In this document: positions 1-12,736 of the stretch, piece by piece
Layout: every line of letters begins with the position of its first letter
Numbering within the stretch: the stretch's first letter is position 1
Source of the DNA: Myxococcota bacterium
GTDB lineage: Bacteria; Myxococcota_A; UBA796; UBA9615; JAKLKC01
Direction of reading: 5' to 3'
DNA length: 64,000 bases
NCBI GenBank assembly: GCA_023150875.1
Contig: JAKLKC010000040.1
Span: forward strand, 1 to 64,000
The notes under the pieces: model-generated
What the model saw: only the letters and a program-made list of their open reading frames with translations
Told to the model about the DNA's origin: nothing
Database searches by the model: none
Made by a program: the position numbers and the translations under genes

Positions 1-3
1 CAG

Positions 4-2879
4 GCTTCAATGGAGCCACGGCCGTTCAGCCGTGGAAGGTCGAACAAGACAAGCCTCACAGCCTCCCCAAGAACGGGCTTCAATGGAGCCACGGCCGTTC
101 AGCCGTGGAAGGCGCGTGCCATGGCGCCGGGTCTGCCCTCCCCCCGGCCGCTTCAATGGAGCCACGGCCGTTCAGCCGTGGAAGGGGGTCGAAGTCCCCG
201 AGGTCGATGTTGCCGCGCGTCCGCTTCAATGGAGCCACGGCCGTTCAGCCGTGGAAGGCTCGACGTCGCACCGGGTGAGGATCGGCCTGATCGGCTTCAA
301 TGGAGCCACGGCCGTTCAGCCGTGGAAGGGTGCAAAGTTCGGCACCTCCGCCGCCACTGCGGCGCCGCTTCAATGGAGCCACGGCCGTTCAGCCGTGGAA
401 GGCGGTGGGCGCGGGAGTGGCGGGTGGACGACCCGCGCGCCGCTTCAATGGAGCCACGGCCGTTCAGCCGTGGAAGGGGTGGCGGACGTGCTCTCCGATG
501 CTCTGGTGCGAATGGCTTCAATGGAGCCACGGCCGTTCAGCCGTGGAAGGGACTCCGGTGGAGGTCATCGCCGCGCCTGGCGCCGGGCTTCAATGGAGCC
601 ACGGCCGTTCAGCCGTGGAAGGTCCCGGGTGGCCCGTCGGCGAACGGCGGCCCGTCGGCGCTTCAATGGAGCCACGGCCGTTCAGCCGTGGAAGGACCGT
701 CGCAAGCCCCTCGAGGCCGACCTCGAGGTTCTGCTTCAATGGAGCCACGGCCGTTCAGCCGTGGAAGGCCTGAAACGTGTGGTGGGGACGCCAGGCCATC
801 GCGGCGCTTCAATGGAGCCACGGCCGTTCAGCCGTGGAAGGCGCCCCACGCCCAGGGGGGCACGTCGGCGTCGAGGGTGCTTCAATGGAGCCACGGCCGT
901 TCAGCCGTGGAAGGCGCGGCGCCGGGTTGCGGGGCGAGGGCCCCGAGGCGGCTTCAATGGAGCCACGGCCGTTCAGCCGTGGAAGGGCCCTTCGACTCGG
1001 CCGGGACCCTCAAGGGCGGTGCGCTTCAATGGAGCCACGGCCGTTCAGCCGTGGAAGGGACTATGCCCCCCAAGACCCCAAGACGGCCCGGCCCGCTTCA
1101 ATGGAGCCACGGCCGTTCAGCCGTGGAAGGGGTCAAGCTCGGGCGGAACGACACCTGCACCTGGCCGGTGCTTCAATGGAGCCACGGCCGTTCAGCCGTG
1201 GAAGGGGGGCGGTGACGATCCTTGCGGCCCGGCCAGGAATGGGGCTTCAATGGAGCCACGGCCGTTCAGCCGTGGAAGGGTACTTCCCCGGGGACTCCAT
1301 GCGCGAGCTGCTCGAGCTTCAATGGAGCCACGGCCGTTCAGCCGTGGAAGGGTGACTATGGTGCCACTGGACGATCCGCTGGTAGCCCGCTTCAATGGAG
1401 CCACGGCCGTTCAGCCGTGGAAGGCCGCCTGGAGCTCCCGGATGGGCTCTGGGCCGCCAAGCTTCAATGGAGCCACGGCCGTTCAGCCGTGGAAGGGCTG
1501 GGGCTGACGGCGACGCCGTCGCGGGCCGACGGGCTTCAATGGAGCCACGGCCGTTCAGCCGTGGAAGGCGCGAGCACCGCGTCCAGCGCCCCGCGATCCG
1601 CCCCGCTTCAATGGAGCCACGGCCGTTCAGCCGTGGAAGGGGGCTCGGGAGGAGTTCACCGCGGCCAACCGCGCCGCGCTTCAATGGAGCCACGGCCGTT
1701 CAGCCGTGGAAGGTCCTCCAGAAGACCTATCAGCCGTCGCCGAGCGCGGCTTCAATGGAGCCACGGCCGTTCAGCCGTGGAAGGTGCACTATCTGGCGGC
1801 CCCGGCGCTGGAGGCGTCCGAGCTTCAATGGAGCCACGGCCGTTCAGCCGTGGAAGGCGGCCACCCGCCGCCCCAGTCGGCGGGGAGGTGGTCGCTTCAA
1901 TGGAGCCACGGCCGTTCAGCCGTGGAAGGCGCAGTCGTAGCGACCTACTACGCCACGGGCCAGGGGCTTCAATGGAGCCACGGCCGTTCAGCCGTGGAAG
2001 GGTTCGCACCGCCGCGACGGGCCTCCCCGCGGGCGCCGGGCTTCAATGGAGCCACGGCCGTTCAGCCGTGGAAGGGTCGTGCGGATCTACGTCGGCGACG
2101 AGAGCGGCGCGGGGCTTCAATGGAGCCACGGCCGTTCAGCCGTGGAAGGGGGCGGGGGGTGCCGGTGGAGGTGCCCGATGGATACGGGCTTCAATGGAGC
2201 CACGGCCGTTCAGCCGTGGAAGGTGGGGCCGTTCCAGTTCACCAGCGACACGAGCCTCAAGCTTCAATGGAGCCACGGCCGTTCAGCCGTGGAAGTCGGG
2301 GACCAAGCTCCACGTCCGGGTCGCGGTGGAGCTTCAATGGAGCCACGGCCGTTCAGCCGTGGAAGGCGCTGCTGAAGGGGGCGCGGTGGGTGGTGGGGCT
2401 GAGGCTTCAATGGAGCCACGGCCGTTCAGCCGTGGAAGGTCGCCCGCCTCCCCCACGCCAGCGCCGGGGCCTCGATGGCTTCAATGGAGCCACGGCCGTT
2501 CAGCCGTGGAAGGCGGCGGCGAAACGGGATCCCTCGTCGCAGCGTCCCTGCTTCAATGGAGCCACGGCCGTTCAGCCGTGGAAGGTAGCTCGGGTCGCCG
2601 GAGCTGGTCTCCCACGCTACGCCGCTTCAATGGAGCCACGGCCGTTCAGCCGTGGAAGGCGGCCCCCCTCGTTTCGGCGCCGGCCGCGCCGTTCGATGCT
2701 TCAATGGAGCCACGGCCGTTCAGCCGTGGAAGGGTCCGTGTCCGACGACACCGGTGTAGTGCTTCGCCAGGCTTCAATGGAGCCACGGCCGTTCAGCCGT
2801 GGAAGGGCCGCGCGTAGGCGATCTGCTCGCGTCGCCAGACGTCGCTTCAATGGAGCCACGGCCGTTCAGCCGTGGAAGG
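4..2879 (-). CRISPR. CRISPR array, 40 repeats of 36 bp (type I-G), continues beyond left edge
   Basis: Forty copies of a 36-bp repeat lie 70-75 bp apart, which leaves 39 spacers of 34-39 bp. On the plus strand each repeat starts GCTTCAATGGAG, then has stem arm CCACGGC, loop CGTTCA, stem arm GCCGTGG, and ends AAGG. Repeat starts include 4, 77, 150, 223, 294, 660, 1244, 2040, 2771 and 2844. On the minus strand the repeat ends in ATTGAAGC, the usual form of a type I crRNA 5' handle. With cas2 and a leader on the right, this indicates minus-strand transcription, so the newest spacers should be near 2844. All copies I read are identical except the one at 2261-2296, whose last base is T. Bases 1-3 are the end of another spacer, so the array is longer than the window shows. 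I saw no duplicated spacers. Confidence 0.98.
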
Positions 2880-2901
2880 ACGCCCCCCGCAACGCTGCGA
2901 A

Positions 2902-2930
2902 ACCATAGCAGGATTTCGGGGGGTTTGCGA
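2902..2930 (-). promoter_or_regulatory. Candidate promoter of the CRISPR array
   Basis: On the minus strand an extended -10-like TGCTATGGT (2910-2902) lies 17 bases downstream of TCGCAA (2930-2925). The latter is the end of a motif that recurs in the leader. A start site would fall about 15 bases before the first repeat. The -10 is fair and the -35 matches the housekeeping consensus only partly, so this is a suggestion. Confidence 0.35.
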
Positions 2931-3071
2931 GCGGTCCGTTCTTCGGGGGCGGATTCCCGGGGGGTGGGGGCGGATCGGGGGAGAAGGGGTGGGGGAATTC
3001 TCCTGTGATTTCATTAGGATATGGACTTGCGAGCGGTGACGGGGGTTTCGGCGCCACCGGACCGCTCGCAA
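2925..3071. repeat. Three copies of a 11-13 bp motif in the CRISPR leader
   Basis: TTGCGAGCGGTCC at 2925-2937 recurs exactly in inverted form at 3059-3071 (GGACCGCTCGCAA), and an 11-base direct copy (TTGCGAGCGGT) lies at 3027-3037. The copies at 3027 and 3061 can pair as an 11-bp stem around a 23-base loop. These are candidate protein-binding or adaptation-anchoring sites. Confidence 0.6.
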
Positions 3072-3257
3072 GGGGGGTTGTCAAGGAGCTGGGTCGGCGC
3101 GGGGCCGGGGTCGGCGGAGGGTCGGGGATGGGCGGGGTGGGCCCGGGGGGCTCTCCCGCCGCGGCGGGCGGGGAGGGCCGGACGCGGGAGTGTGCGGTTG
3201 TCGCCGGCTCCCGGGGGCGGGCTCCGGACGCGCCGGTGGGCTCCGCCCGCTGGATCG

Positions 3258-3548
3258 TCAGACCACCACCACGCAACGCTCGCGCTCCACGTAGGGGCGG
3301 CCCAGGCACCGGATGGCGGAGTCGTTGTGGCCGCCGGGTGGGCCTAGGGGGATGATCAGGACCTGGTCCTCCCCGTGGTGGATCAGGGGTGAGACCTTCG
3401 CCTCCAGGAGCACCCGCTCCATTGTGTTCAGCTCGCATCGGAACACCGAGTACTGGATCCGGTCGCCGAAGCCCCGCATGGTCCGGTGGACCAGGCGCAG
3501 GCGCTTCGCGTCGCTCACATCGTACACCACCACGTAAGTCGTTCGCAT
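3258..3548 (-). CDS. cas2: CRISPR-associated endonuclease Cas2
   Basis: The protein has 96 residues, the usual size for Cas2. It opens with a beta strand and VVYDVSDAKR, which carries the conserved first-strand aspartate. It has the ferredoxin-like pattern of the family, including RIQYSVFRCEL in the second half of the fold. Cas2 dimerises and bridges two Cas1 dimers to form the spacer-integration complex. The ATG at 3548 lies only three bases after the stop codon of the cas4-cas1 fusion, so the two adaptation proteins are probably translated together. It is the last cas gene before the leader. Confidence 0.95.
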   Translation of the reverse strand: MRTTYVVVYDVSDAKRLRLVHRTMRGFGDRIQYSVFRCELNTMERVLLEAKVSPLIHHGEDQVLIIPLGPPGGHNDSAIRCLGRPYVERERCVVVV

Positions 3549-3551
3549 CGG

Positions 3552-5204
3552 TCACCTCGTGCGGAAGCCCGGGAAGTCGGCGATCTCGCCTAGGATGTGG
3601 CGGGCCAGCAGGCGGGCCTGCACCGCCAGGATCCGGCGGTAGCTGATGCGGTAGCCGAACACCGGGTGGGTCGCCATCTCGTCCATCCGGCGGGCGTAGC
3701 ACTCCACCAGGGCCGCGCGTCCCCGGGACGTCATCGACACCCCCGCCGCCCCGCGCTCGAAGTCCGATGCCTTCACCACCCCGTTGTTCACGGCCGTCAG
3801 CACCGCCGAGTCGGCGATCAGGGGACGGAACTCCTCCATCAGGTCCAAGGCCAGGGCCGGACGGCCGTAGCGGGGCTGGTGGTAGAAGCCCAGCATCGGG
3901 TCGAAGCCCATCCCCTGGAGGGTCACCGTCAGGTCCTTCGCCAGCAGCGCGTAGCAGAAGGAGAGCATCGCGTTCACCGGGTCCCGGGGGGGACGGCGGT
4001 TGCGGCCGTCGAAGGCCGGGCCCTCCTTCGCCAGGGCGTCGGCTCCCTTCAGCATTCCGGCGAAGTGCTCGAAGTAGACCCGGGCCGCCGAGCCCTCGAT
4101 CCCCAGGAGGGTCTCCAGTGAACCCGCCTTCAACGCCTGGGACACCCCCCGCTGCATCGCCGCCAGGGCCTCGTCGGGGACGTCCGGGTGGTTGCGGCGC
4201 AGGAGCGTCCGCTGGTTGGCGACCTTCGTGGACACCAGGCGGCGGGCCAGGGCCAGGCTCCGTGCCGGATCGTCCGCCGCCCGGTACTGCTGCCTGCGGA
4301 GCAGCACGTTCTTGTGGGAGAGGCCCACCGCCATCCCGTAGAACCACCCTCCACCGCTGAAGAACGAGACCGGGATCCCCCGGCCCACCATCTCGCGCAA
4401 CGCCTGGGTCGTCACCTGGACCGCTCCCATCACCGAGACGTCGCTCACGTCCATCAGGCGCACTTCCGCCAGGACCTCGCTCCCCGCCTTGACCCTCGCC
4501 ATCTCCCCCGACAGGCCCACCGTCGCCCCCTGCTTCTGCACCACCAGGGGCAGCGCGTCGTCCCGGGCCGGGACCAGGCGGCGGGGCTCCTCCACCCCCT
4601 CGCCCCGCACCAGGTTCACCTCGTCGGGGAGGCACAAGGGGGCCAGCGAGCATCGCGGGCACTTGGCGCTGTTCACCAGCGGAGGCGGCGCCACCTCGCT
4701 CCGGGCCGCCGCCATCGCCCCGTCCCGGAGATCCAGCGTCCGCGCCACCAGCTCCGCGGTGAACGGGACCTCCACCCGACGCCGAGAGGCCGCGAAGTAC
4801 AGCACGCCCCCTCGGCTCTCGTACCCGTGGGCCCGGAGGAGCAGCCCCTGGGCGCACACCTGCACCCGCTCCGGCTCCCACGCCCCCTCGGGCAGGTCCG
4901 GCGCCTCGCCCTTCTTGTAGTCCACCGGGGTCGCCACGCCCCCCGCCGCCTCCACCAGGTCGATCCGGGCCACCAACCCCAGCGCCTCGTCGGAGAGGTA
5001 CACCGAGCGGGCGTGGACCCGCTCCGCCTCCCCCGCCGCCTCGGGCAAGGCCTCCTCCCGGGCGTCCACGCGGCGGTGGACGAAGCGACCCTCCACCGTG
5101 TCGGCGTTGTCCCGGAAGTCCCCCTCCACCCACTCCAGGTAGAAGAGGCGCGGGCAGTAGGCGAACTCGTTGAGCATCCTCGCGGGAAGAAGCGGCTCTC
5201 CCAT
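3552..5204 (-). CDS. cas4-cas1: Cas4-Cas1 fusion (spacer selection and integration)
   Basis: The protein has 550 residues. Residues 1-195 are Cas4: first cluster cysteine in FAYCPRLFYLEW (about Cys17), RecB-type nuclease motif VDYKKGE, and distal cysteines in CPRCSLAPLC, together able to hold a 4Fe-4S cluster. From about residue 205 to the end is Cas1, with the expected metal ligands Glu in YFEHFAG, His in YHQPRYG and Asp in PLIADS. Fused Cas4-Cas1 is typical of type I-G, where Cas4 trims prespacers and sets PAM choice before Cas1-Cas2 integrates them. I chose the ATG at 5204 because GGGGAGGG lies seven bases upstream and the product begins close to the Cas4 fold; an in-frame GTG at 5240 would add 12 unsupported residues. 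Confidence 0.95.
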   Translation of the reverse strand: MGEPLLPARMLNEFAYCPRLFYLEWVEGDFRDNADTVEGRFVHRRVDAREEALPEAAGEAERVHARSVYLSDEALGLVARIDLVEAAGGVATPVDYKKGEAPDLPEGAWEPERVQVCAQGLLLRAHGYESRGGVLYFAASRRRVEVPFTAELVARTLDLRDGAMAAARSEVAPPPLVNSAKCPRCSLAPLCLPDEVNLVRGEGVEEPRRLVPARDDALPLVVQKQGATVGLSGEMARVKAGSEVLAEVRLMDVSDVSVMGAVQVTTQALREMVGRGIPVSFFSGGGWFYGMAVGLSHKNVLLRRQQYRAADDPARSLALARRLVSTKVANQRTLLRRNHPDVPDEALAAMQRGVSQALKAGSLETLLGIEGSAARVYFEHFAGMLKGADALAKEGPAFDGRNRRPPRDPVNAMLSFCYALLAKDLTVTLQGMGFDPMLGFYHQPRYGRPALALDLMEEFRPLIADSAVLTAVNNGVVKASDFERGAAGVSMTSRGRAALVECYARRMDEMATHPVFGYRISYRRILAVQARLLARHILGEIADFPGFRTR

Positions 5205-5292
5205 GGCGGATCCCTCCCCAGAAGCGGCGCACCGCTTCACCGGCAGCTTGGGAGCGGCCCGCCCGCCAACAGCGAGACTAAACGTCGTCGCG

Positions 5293-6305
5293 TCAGCGAA
5301 GGACGGGACGGGCGGGAGTGAAGTTGCGGTATCGATCCACCGTGATCCGGCGAGTCCGCATCACCTCGACGACGCCGATGGGCCCCAAGACCTGAGCCCT
5401 CGGCTCCGCAACCACCAGTTCCGCGTGGTTCAACAACGTGCGAACCGCGTCGGCCCCGGCGGCAACGTTCCAGAGGGGCCAACTGTACTCGATCCCAGGC
5501 GCCCTCGACCCCCGCCGGAACCCGCTCGTCACCGGCCCGCGAGACCGGGGTACCGTGGGCAGGTAAGGCATGGCCTCCAATGCCAAGCGGTTGGCACCCC
5601 TCACCGTCCGGATCACGTCGGCGCTCGGATCTCGCGCCCGGAGCGCATACCGGCGATCATCGTGCGCATCCCATCTCATCGACGGACGCTCGTCTTCATA
5701 GCGCCACTTCTCGAAGAGCGCCCTCCTCAGGTGCGCCACCGCGGTGGTGTCGACGAGTTGCCGCATGAACGCCAGGAAGTGCTGGTGCCCGGCACCCGAC
5801 ATGGTCCGGAACGCGGTGTCGACCATTGCGTCCTTCGACCTGTACGCGTCCGTACCCCACGCGGCGCAGAAGTCGGCAAACGCCCGATCCGTCGGCGTCG
5901 CCTGAGTACTCGCAGACTCCGCCACTCGTGAGAAGTCCGCGGCGCTCAAGGTCAGGTTGTCCTGCTCCAGCAAGCCGGCCGTTGCCAGTGAGAAGGCCGG
6001 GCTCCCGCGCCCCGATGACAGCGCGGCGTCCAGTCGCTGGAGCAGTTCCGCACCCGTGATCTCCTCGTCCAGGTGAAGAGTCGGGCTCCATCGAGAACCG
6101 ACTCGGCTCCAGGAAAGGCGACCGCCCCCGCCCTGGGCGATCCCCGTCCAAGTCCGGAGGGTGCCCACTGCGGCGAGGAAGGCGAGAAGGTTGCTCCCAT
6201 CCAGCCCCGCCAGGACGTGGTCACGCCGGGGTGGTTCATCCTCGGGCCCGACGGGCGGGGCGACAGCCTCCACCGCCTCCGCCACGACCGCCCCTTGACG
6301 CTTCT

Positions 6306-6309
<4 letters not shown>
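5293..6309 (-). CDS. csb3: Short type I-G large subunit Cas8 (Csb3/Cas8u2-like)
   Basis: The protein has 338 residues, too short for the Csx17-type Cas8 of other I-G loci but right for the Csb3/Cas8u2 type found in Geobacter-like systems. After a Pro/Glu-rich leader of about 30 residues comes LAGLDGSNLLAFLAAVGTLR, a start pattern shared by Csx17 and Cas8u2 proteins. The rest is divergent, and the assignment rests on this motif plus position between cas3 and cas4-cas1. Its expected role is PAM recognition within Cascade. The ATG at 6309 overlaps the cas3 stop by four bases, indicating coupled translation. Confidence 0.8.
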
Positions 6310-9266
<2,957 letters not shown>

Positions 9267-9297
9267 GGGGCGATCACTCCAAGGGGCGGCTCGCGCC

Positions 9298-10737
9298 TCA
9301 GTCGGTGCGCGTGAAGAGTCCCAGCCCCAGGTAGCGTCCCGCTCCGAGGAGTAATGGTCCCCGCACCTCCTGTTCGAACTCGAGGACGGCATGGACGCGG
9401 GGGCGGAGGAGGGAGGTCCTTCCCTCGGGCGGGATGAAGTGGCTGGCGGGAGCAACACCCAGGATGGGTGACACCTGCCCCACGTGCACACGGGCGGGCT
9501 CGGGAAGCTCGACGTGAGCGCAGGCCCGCCGAATGAGCGAAGCCGGGTCCAGGCCCGGGCGGTCCTTCGGCCAGCGGTCAAGAACGACCGGAGTGACGCT
9601 GGCCCAGCGACGGGAGGGCCGTTCGTACCGACCGAGCGACAGCGATCGGAGGGGAGCGTCCCCTACCACGCGCTCGATGCTCCACGCCCCGCCCCGCCCC
9701 ATGGCGAGCTTTCGGAAGCGCGGCTCGCCCTCCTCGTCCAGGGCGGTGAGGGCGGCGAACAGCCGGCGGACGTCACCGTCTGGGGTCTCCCGAGGGAGGA
9801 GCAAAGCGAACCCGGCCATCGCACCGTCCGCCCAGTCGTGCCCGACGTTCGCCAGCGGAGCAACGGCGAGGTGGGGGCGCTGGCTGGGGGCGCCTCCGTC
9901 ACCGTGGCCGGAGAAGACCTCGGGGACAGGATCTTCGATATGGCAGATCAGGGCATCCCGGACTGCGCCGGTGACCACGGTCGAGGCATGGAGCGGGATG
10001 CGCGGACCGTCGACGCGGCGATAGACGACCGCCTCGCCAAAGACCGAGGCCGCGACCACCCCCGCAGCCCCGCGCCGGGCCGCCGAGTAGCGAGCCGCCG
10101 GAGCGGCGATGGGGCGCTCGCCGGCAGAGTAGGACTCCTCCAGCTCTCGGATCCGCCCGGGGACGGGGACTCTGAGGCGCAACGGGCCGGTGGGATCGGG
10201 GACCCAGTTCGCGTCGAGCTCCGCGGGATCGCCCAACGCCACTCGCACCGGCGTGGAGGAGTGCCCGAGGTAGCCGACCGCGGCCGCGAGCCGCCCCAGC
10301 GCGGCGACGTGGCGCTGGTCCCCCTGGGAGTCCACGTCGGCCCACCCATACCGGACTATGGACTCTTCCGGAACCACGGTCGGAAACCGGCGTTCCTTGC
10401 GGGGCCTCGTCCCAGGCAGGAGTCTCCAGGCATCGGGTGACGGCGCGCGGGAGTCCGCCTTTCGACCCGCTTGCGGGATAGCGGTGTCGTTCACCGGAAC
10501 GTAGGTTGCCACCGTCTTGCGAGCATGCGCATCCGACGCCCGGACCCGGGGGGGCGGCTGGGCTTCCAGCCACTTCAGTGCCGCACCCTCCTCGTCCCCG
10601 AACTCGCCCTCCTTCCACGCAGCGACCAGCGCGGAGAACAATCGGTCGGGGTGGGGAGGCCACTCCGCCTCCTCCCGGTCGTAGCGTGAGGTCGCGACGT
10701 ATCGGCCCGCGAGGAGCTCGACGACGAGGACGATCAT
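9298..10737 (-). CDS. csb2: Csb2, fused Cas5-Cas6 of type I-G
   Basis: The protein has 479 residues and belongs to the GSU0054/Csb2 family. The N-terminus (MIVLVVELLAGRYVATS, then WPPHPDRLFSALVAAW) is the Cas5-like half that holds the crRNA 5' handle. The C-terminus ends in GPLLLGAGRYLGLGLF, a Gly-rich RAMP loop of the Cas6 type, so this half should cut the hairpin-bearing repeat transcript. The ATG at 10737 shares one base with the csb1 stop codon (TGATG), a tight coupling that also rules out the longer upstream start. Confidence 0.92.
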   Translation of the reverse strand: MIVLVVELLAGRYVATSRYDREEAEWPPHPDRLFSALVAAWKEGEFGDEEGAALKWLEAQPPPRVRASDAHARKTVATYVPVNDTAIPQAGRKADSRAPSPDAWRLLPGTRPRKERRFPTVVPEESIVRYGWADVDSQGDQRHVAALGRLAAAVGYLGHSSTPVRVALGDPAELDANWVPDPTGPLRLRVPVPGRIRELEESYSAGERPIAAPAARYSAARRGAAGVVAASVFGEAVVYRRVDGPRIPLHASTVVTGAVRDALICHIEDPVPEVFSGHGDGGAPSQRPHLAVAPLANVGHDWADGAMAGFALLLPRETPDGDVRRLFAALTALDEEGEPRFRKLAMGRGGAWSIERVVGDAPLRSLSLGRYERPSRRWASVTPVVLDRWPKDRPGLDPASLIRRACAHVELPEPARVHVGQVSPILGVAPASHFIPPEGRTSLLRPRVHAVLEFEQEVRGPLLLGAGRYLGLGLFTRTD

Positions 10738-11951
10738 CACTCCGCCCCGGCCAAGGCCCGGCCCCGCTGCAGCAAGGTCACGAGATCCGGGTTCGGTTCG
10801 AGGACGATCTCCTCGCCCCGCCACGGAAGCCCGACTCGGCCGAGAACCTCCGCGGCGCGGGCCAGCAGCGAGTTGGCCTCGTCCGGCGTGAGCGTGAACC
10901 CCCGCACCGCACCGTCCGGGAGCACCTCTTCGAACACGGGGGCGGCTTCAGGCACGAGCGCACACCTCGACCGGAGGTCGAACCCGTCACTATGCTGGTG
11001 AACCACCGCAGCCAGCGCCAGCGCACCGAGCGCGGTCCATGCCGCGCGCGCCCGGGAGACCCGCGCCTCGACGGAAGCCCCCGCGCTGGGGAACCGGAGC
11101 TTTCGCAGACCCGCGAGGGACAGGACGACCGTTTGCTGCGCGTGCAGCATCGTGATCCCACCGGCGATGGGCTCCTTGTGACCGTCTCGGACGATGTCCG
11201 GCGTCACGTTGCCGTGGTTCACGTCGGACGGCTTGAGCTTGACGGGCTCCCCCTTCTTGTCCCGCGCGGCAAGCGCCGGATCCAAGGTCCACCCTCCGGC
11301 GGAGGCCCGGAAGATGTCGACCAGCTTCTCGATCCGAAGGGGATCGATCCGGCTGCTGGTCCGCACGCCCAGTTCGACACCGTACCCGACGATCTCCGAG
11401 GTGAGGGCCCGCGCGAACTTGTTGCCCAATCCTCCGGCCGCCCCCGTAGAGTCCCAGGTCCCGAACACCAGCGCGGTGGGGCAGAGCATCAGCAGGGCGG
11501 TCGCGTCGGCGACGCTCGACTTCTCGAAGGCCCGGCCCGCGTCCGACTGGCGGAATGCCACTCCACCCAAGAGGCTGTCCCGGAAGATCGCGTCGGCGAT
11601 CCGGTGAGGGGCATCGAGGGCGGTGATCCGGCCGATCCCATCCACCCTGGACGAGAAGTCCACGGCCATCAGGGGGAAGCGCACCTCGCCCCGGTCGTAG
11701 GCGGCGAGGAGTGCCGCTTCGAGGCGGTTCGCCTGCGACTGCACCGAGTCCAGAAGTACGCAGTCCACCACCGCCCCCTCCGCCGTGCGCCGGCGCTCCG
11801 TGGCGTAGATCGCGCCGTCATACGTCGGCGGAAACACCTTGTCGCCGGGCCCCCCCGCGGGCTGGAGGCGGGTCCGAACACGGATGGCGGAACTACCCGC
11901 AACCGCGGCCGCGAGGGAATCGAAGTCGAGGGCGCTCTCTCGTGCAGGCAT
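10737..11951 (-). CDS. csb1: Csb1, Cas7-type backbone subunit of type I-G
   Basis: The protein has 404 residues and is recognisable as the GSU0053/Csb1 family. Characteristic stretches are KVFPPTYDGAIYATE near the N-terminus, VLLDSVQSQANRLE, TALVFGTWDSTG, GNKFARALTSEIVGY and DVNHGNVTPDI. Csb1 is the Cas7 homologue that polymerises along the crRNA to form the Cascade backbone. It is first in the minus-strand cas operon, so the operon promoter should lie upstream of 11951. The ATG at 11951 follows only a weak purine-rich stretch. Confidence 0.93.
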   Translation of the reverse strand: MPARESALDFDSLAAAVAGSSAIRVRTRLQPAGGPGDKVFPPTYDGAIYATERRRTAEGAVVDCVLLDSVQSQANRLEAALLAAYDRGEVRFPLMAVDFSSRVDGIGRITALDAPHRIADAIFRDSLLGGVAFRQSDAGRAFEKSSVADATALLMLCPTALVFGTWDSTGAAGGLGNKFARALTSEIVGYGVELGVRTSSRIDPLRIEKLVDIFRASAGGWTLDPALAARDKKGEPVKLKPSDVNHGNVTPDIVRDGHKEPIAGGITMLHAQQTVVLSLAGLRKLRFPSAGASVEARVSRARAAWTALGALALAAVVHQHSDGFDLRSRCALVPEAAPVFEEVLPDGAVRGFTLTPDEANSLLARAAEVLGRVGLPWRGEEIVLEPNPDLVTLLQRGRALAGAE

Positions 11952-12736
11952 GGGCTCAGGCCCCTTTCGTGGAGGTTCTGGATCAACTCGCCCCGAGCCC
12001 GGCCGCCACGTGAGCGAACGGACCAGAGAGGGAAAGAAGTTTACCGTACCGAACGGACGGGGCAGGTATCAGATAGCGATACCCCGGCGCGGTTGTCTGT
12101 TGAGTCCGCCAGGCGATGCGTCTTCGCCGGCTTCGGGCACAATGGAGCCCGGTCCAGGACCGGGATGTCAAAATATCGGAGAAGCAACCGTCTACCCGCG
12201 AGACAACTGCAATCGAGCCGGCCGACCGACCGGACGGGCCATCGGGTGAGCACAGCGGCAGGCTCCGCTCTGGCCCAACATGAGATCGGTGGGGCGGCGT
12301 ACGCATCGCCGCCCCCGGTGGGGGTCTGGAGTCCCGACCGGCCGATCGCCGACAGTCCTATCGCATCCGCCGGCGCAATTCAAGCGTCTTCCCACTAGAC
12401 AGAACGGAATGTCGTTATCAGGGACTGACCCGTCCTTGCTGTGGCTGCGAAAGGGGAAGATCAGGCGTGCCTCGGATCAACCACGTTCGGTGCCGCTCCC
12501 GCTCAGCCCTTCACCCCGGCCCGGCATCATCGGGCCCCACGGCCACGCCCCCGCCCCCCGGCGACACGGTTCGTTCGCGGTCCGGAGCCGTCCTCACCGG
12601 CCCCGCCCGGCGCCATGGACGCGGGGGGGGCGTTCGACCCGGGGGGCCTGCGACTTGCACCGGCCAGCGGCCGGAGCGCCGGGGCGGTCCCGGGCCGGAC
12701 CCGTCGGGGACGGCGGGCCGGGACCAGGGAGATCCC
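11952..12736. other. Intergenic region upstream of the cas operon
   Basis: These 785 bp separate the divergent csb1 and hdeD-like genes. No reading frame here looks like protein. Base composition is visibly less G+C-rich between about 12000 and 12430 than in the flanking genes. The only structure I can point to is the dyad at 12148-12164 with a TTGACA nearby; the stretch 12480-12720 shows nothing clear. Confidence 0.6.
12148..12171 (-). promoter_or_regulatory. Candidate cas operon control site: 8-1-8 dyad beside a TTGACA
   Basis: CCCGGTCC, one base, GGACCGGG form a perfect inverted repeat at 12148-12164. Read on the minus strand, a perfect TTGACA (12171-12166) sits directly before it, pointing at csb1 about 200 bases away. 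I see no convincing -10 at the right spacing, so it could equally be an unrelated hairpin. Confidence 0.3.

Larger units (their letters stand above)
2880..3257 (-). promoter_or_regulatory. CRISPR leader
   Basis: This 378-bp stretch between the last repeat and the cas2 stop codon has no credible gene; the long reading frames across it are compositional. It is where a leader should lie for an array read on the minus strand. It contains a short A+T-richer patch around 3000-3022 and three copies of a TTGCGAGCGGT motif, listed separately. Leader function is inferred from position and from the repeat's 3' end. Confidence 0.75.

Noticed and set aside
10-2908. Several long open frames across the CRISPR array on both strands
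   Set aside because: They are translations of the 36-bp repeat in changing frames (recurring MEPRPFSRGR, FNGATAVQPWK and LQWSHGRSAVEG). The repeat contains no stop, so they stay open by chance.
2866-5232. A 788-residue Pro/Gly/Arg-rich frame overlapping cas1, cas2 and the leader
   Set aside because: It is in a different frame from two certain genes, is of extreme Gly/Arg/Pro composition and has no domain.
5204-5240. GTG start for the Cas4-Cas1 fusion at 5240
   Set aside because: The ATG at 5204 has a far better ribosome site (GGGGAGGG) and begins at the conserved Cas4 N-terminus.
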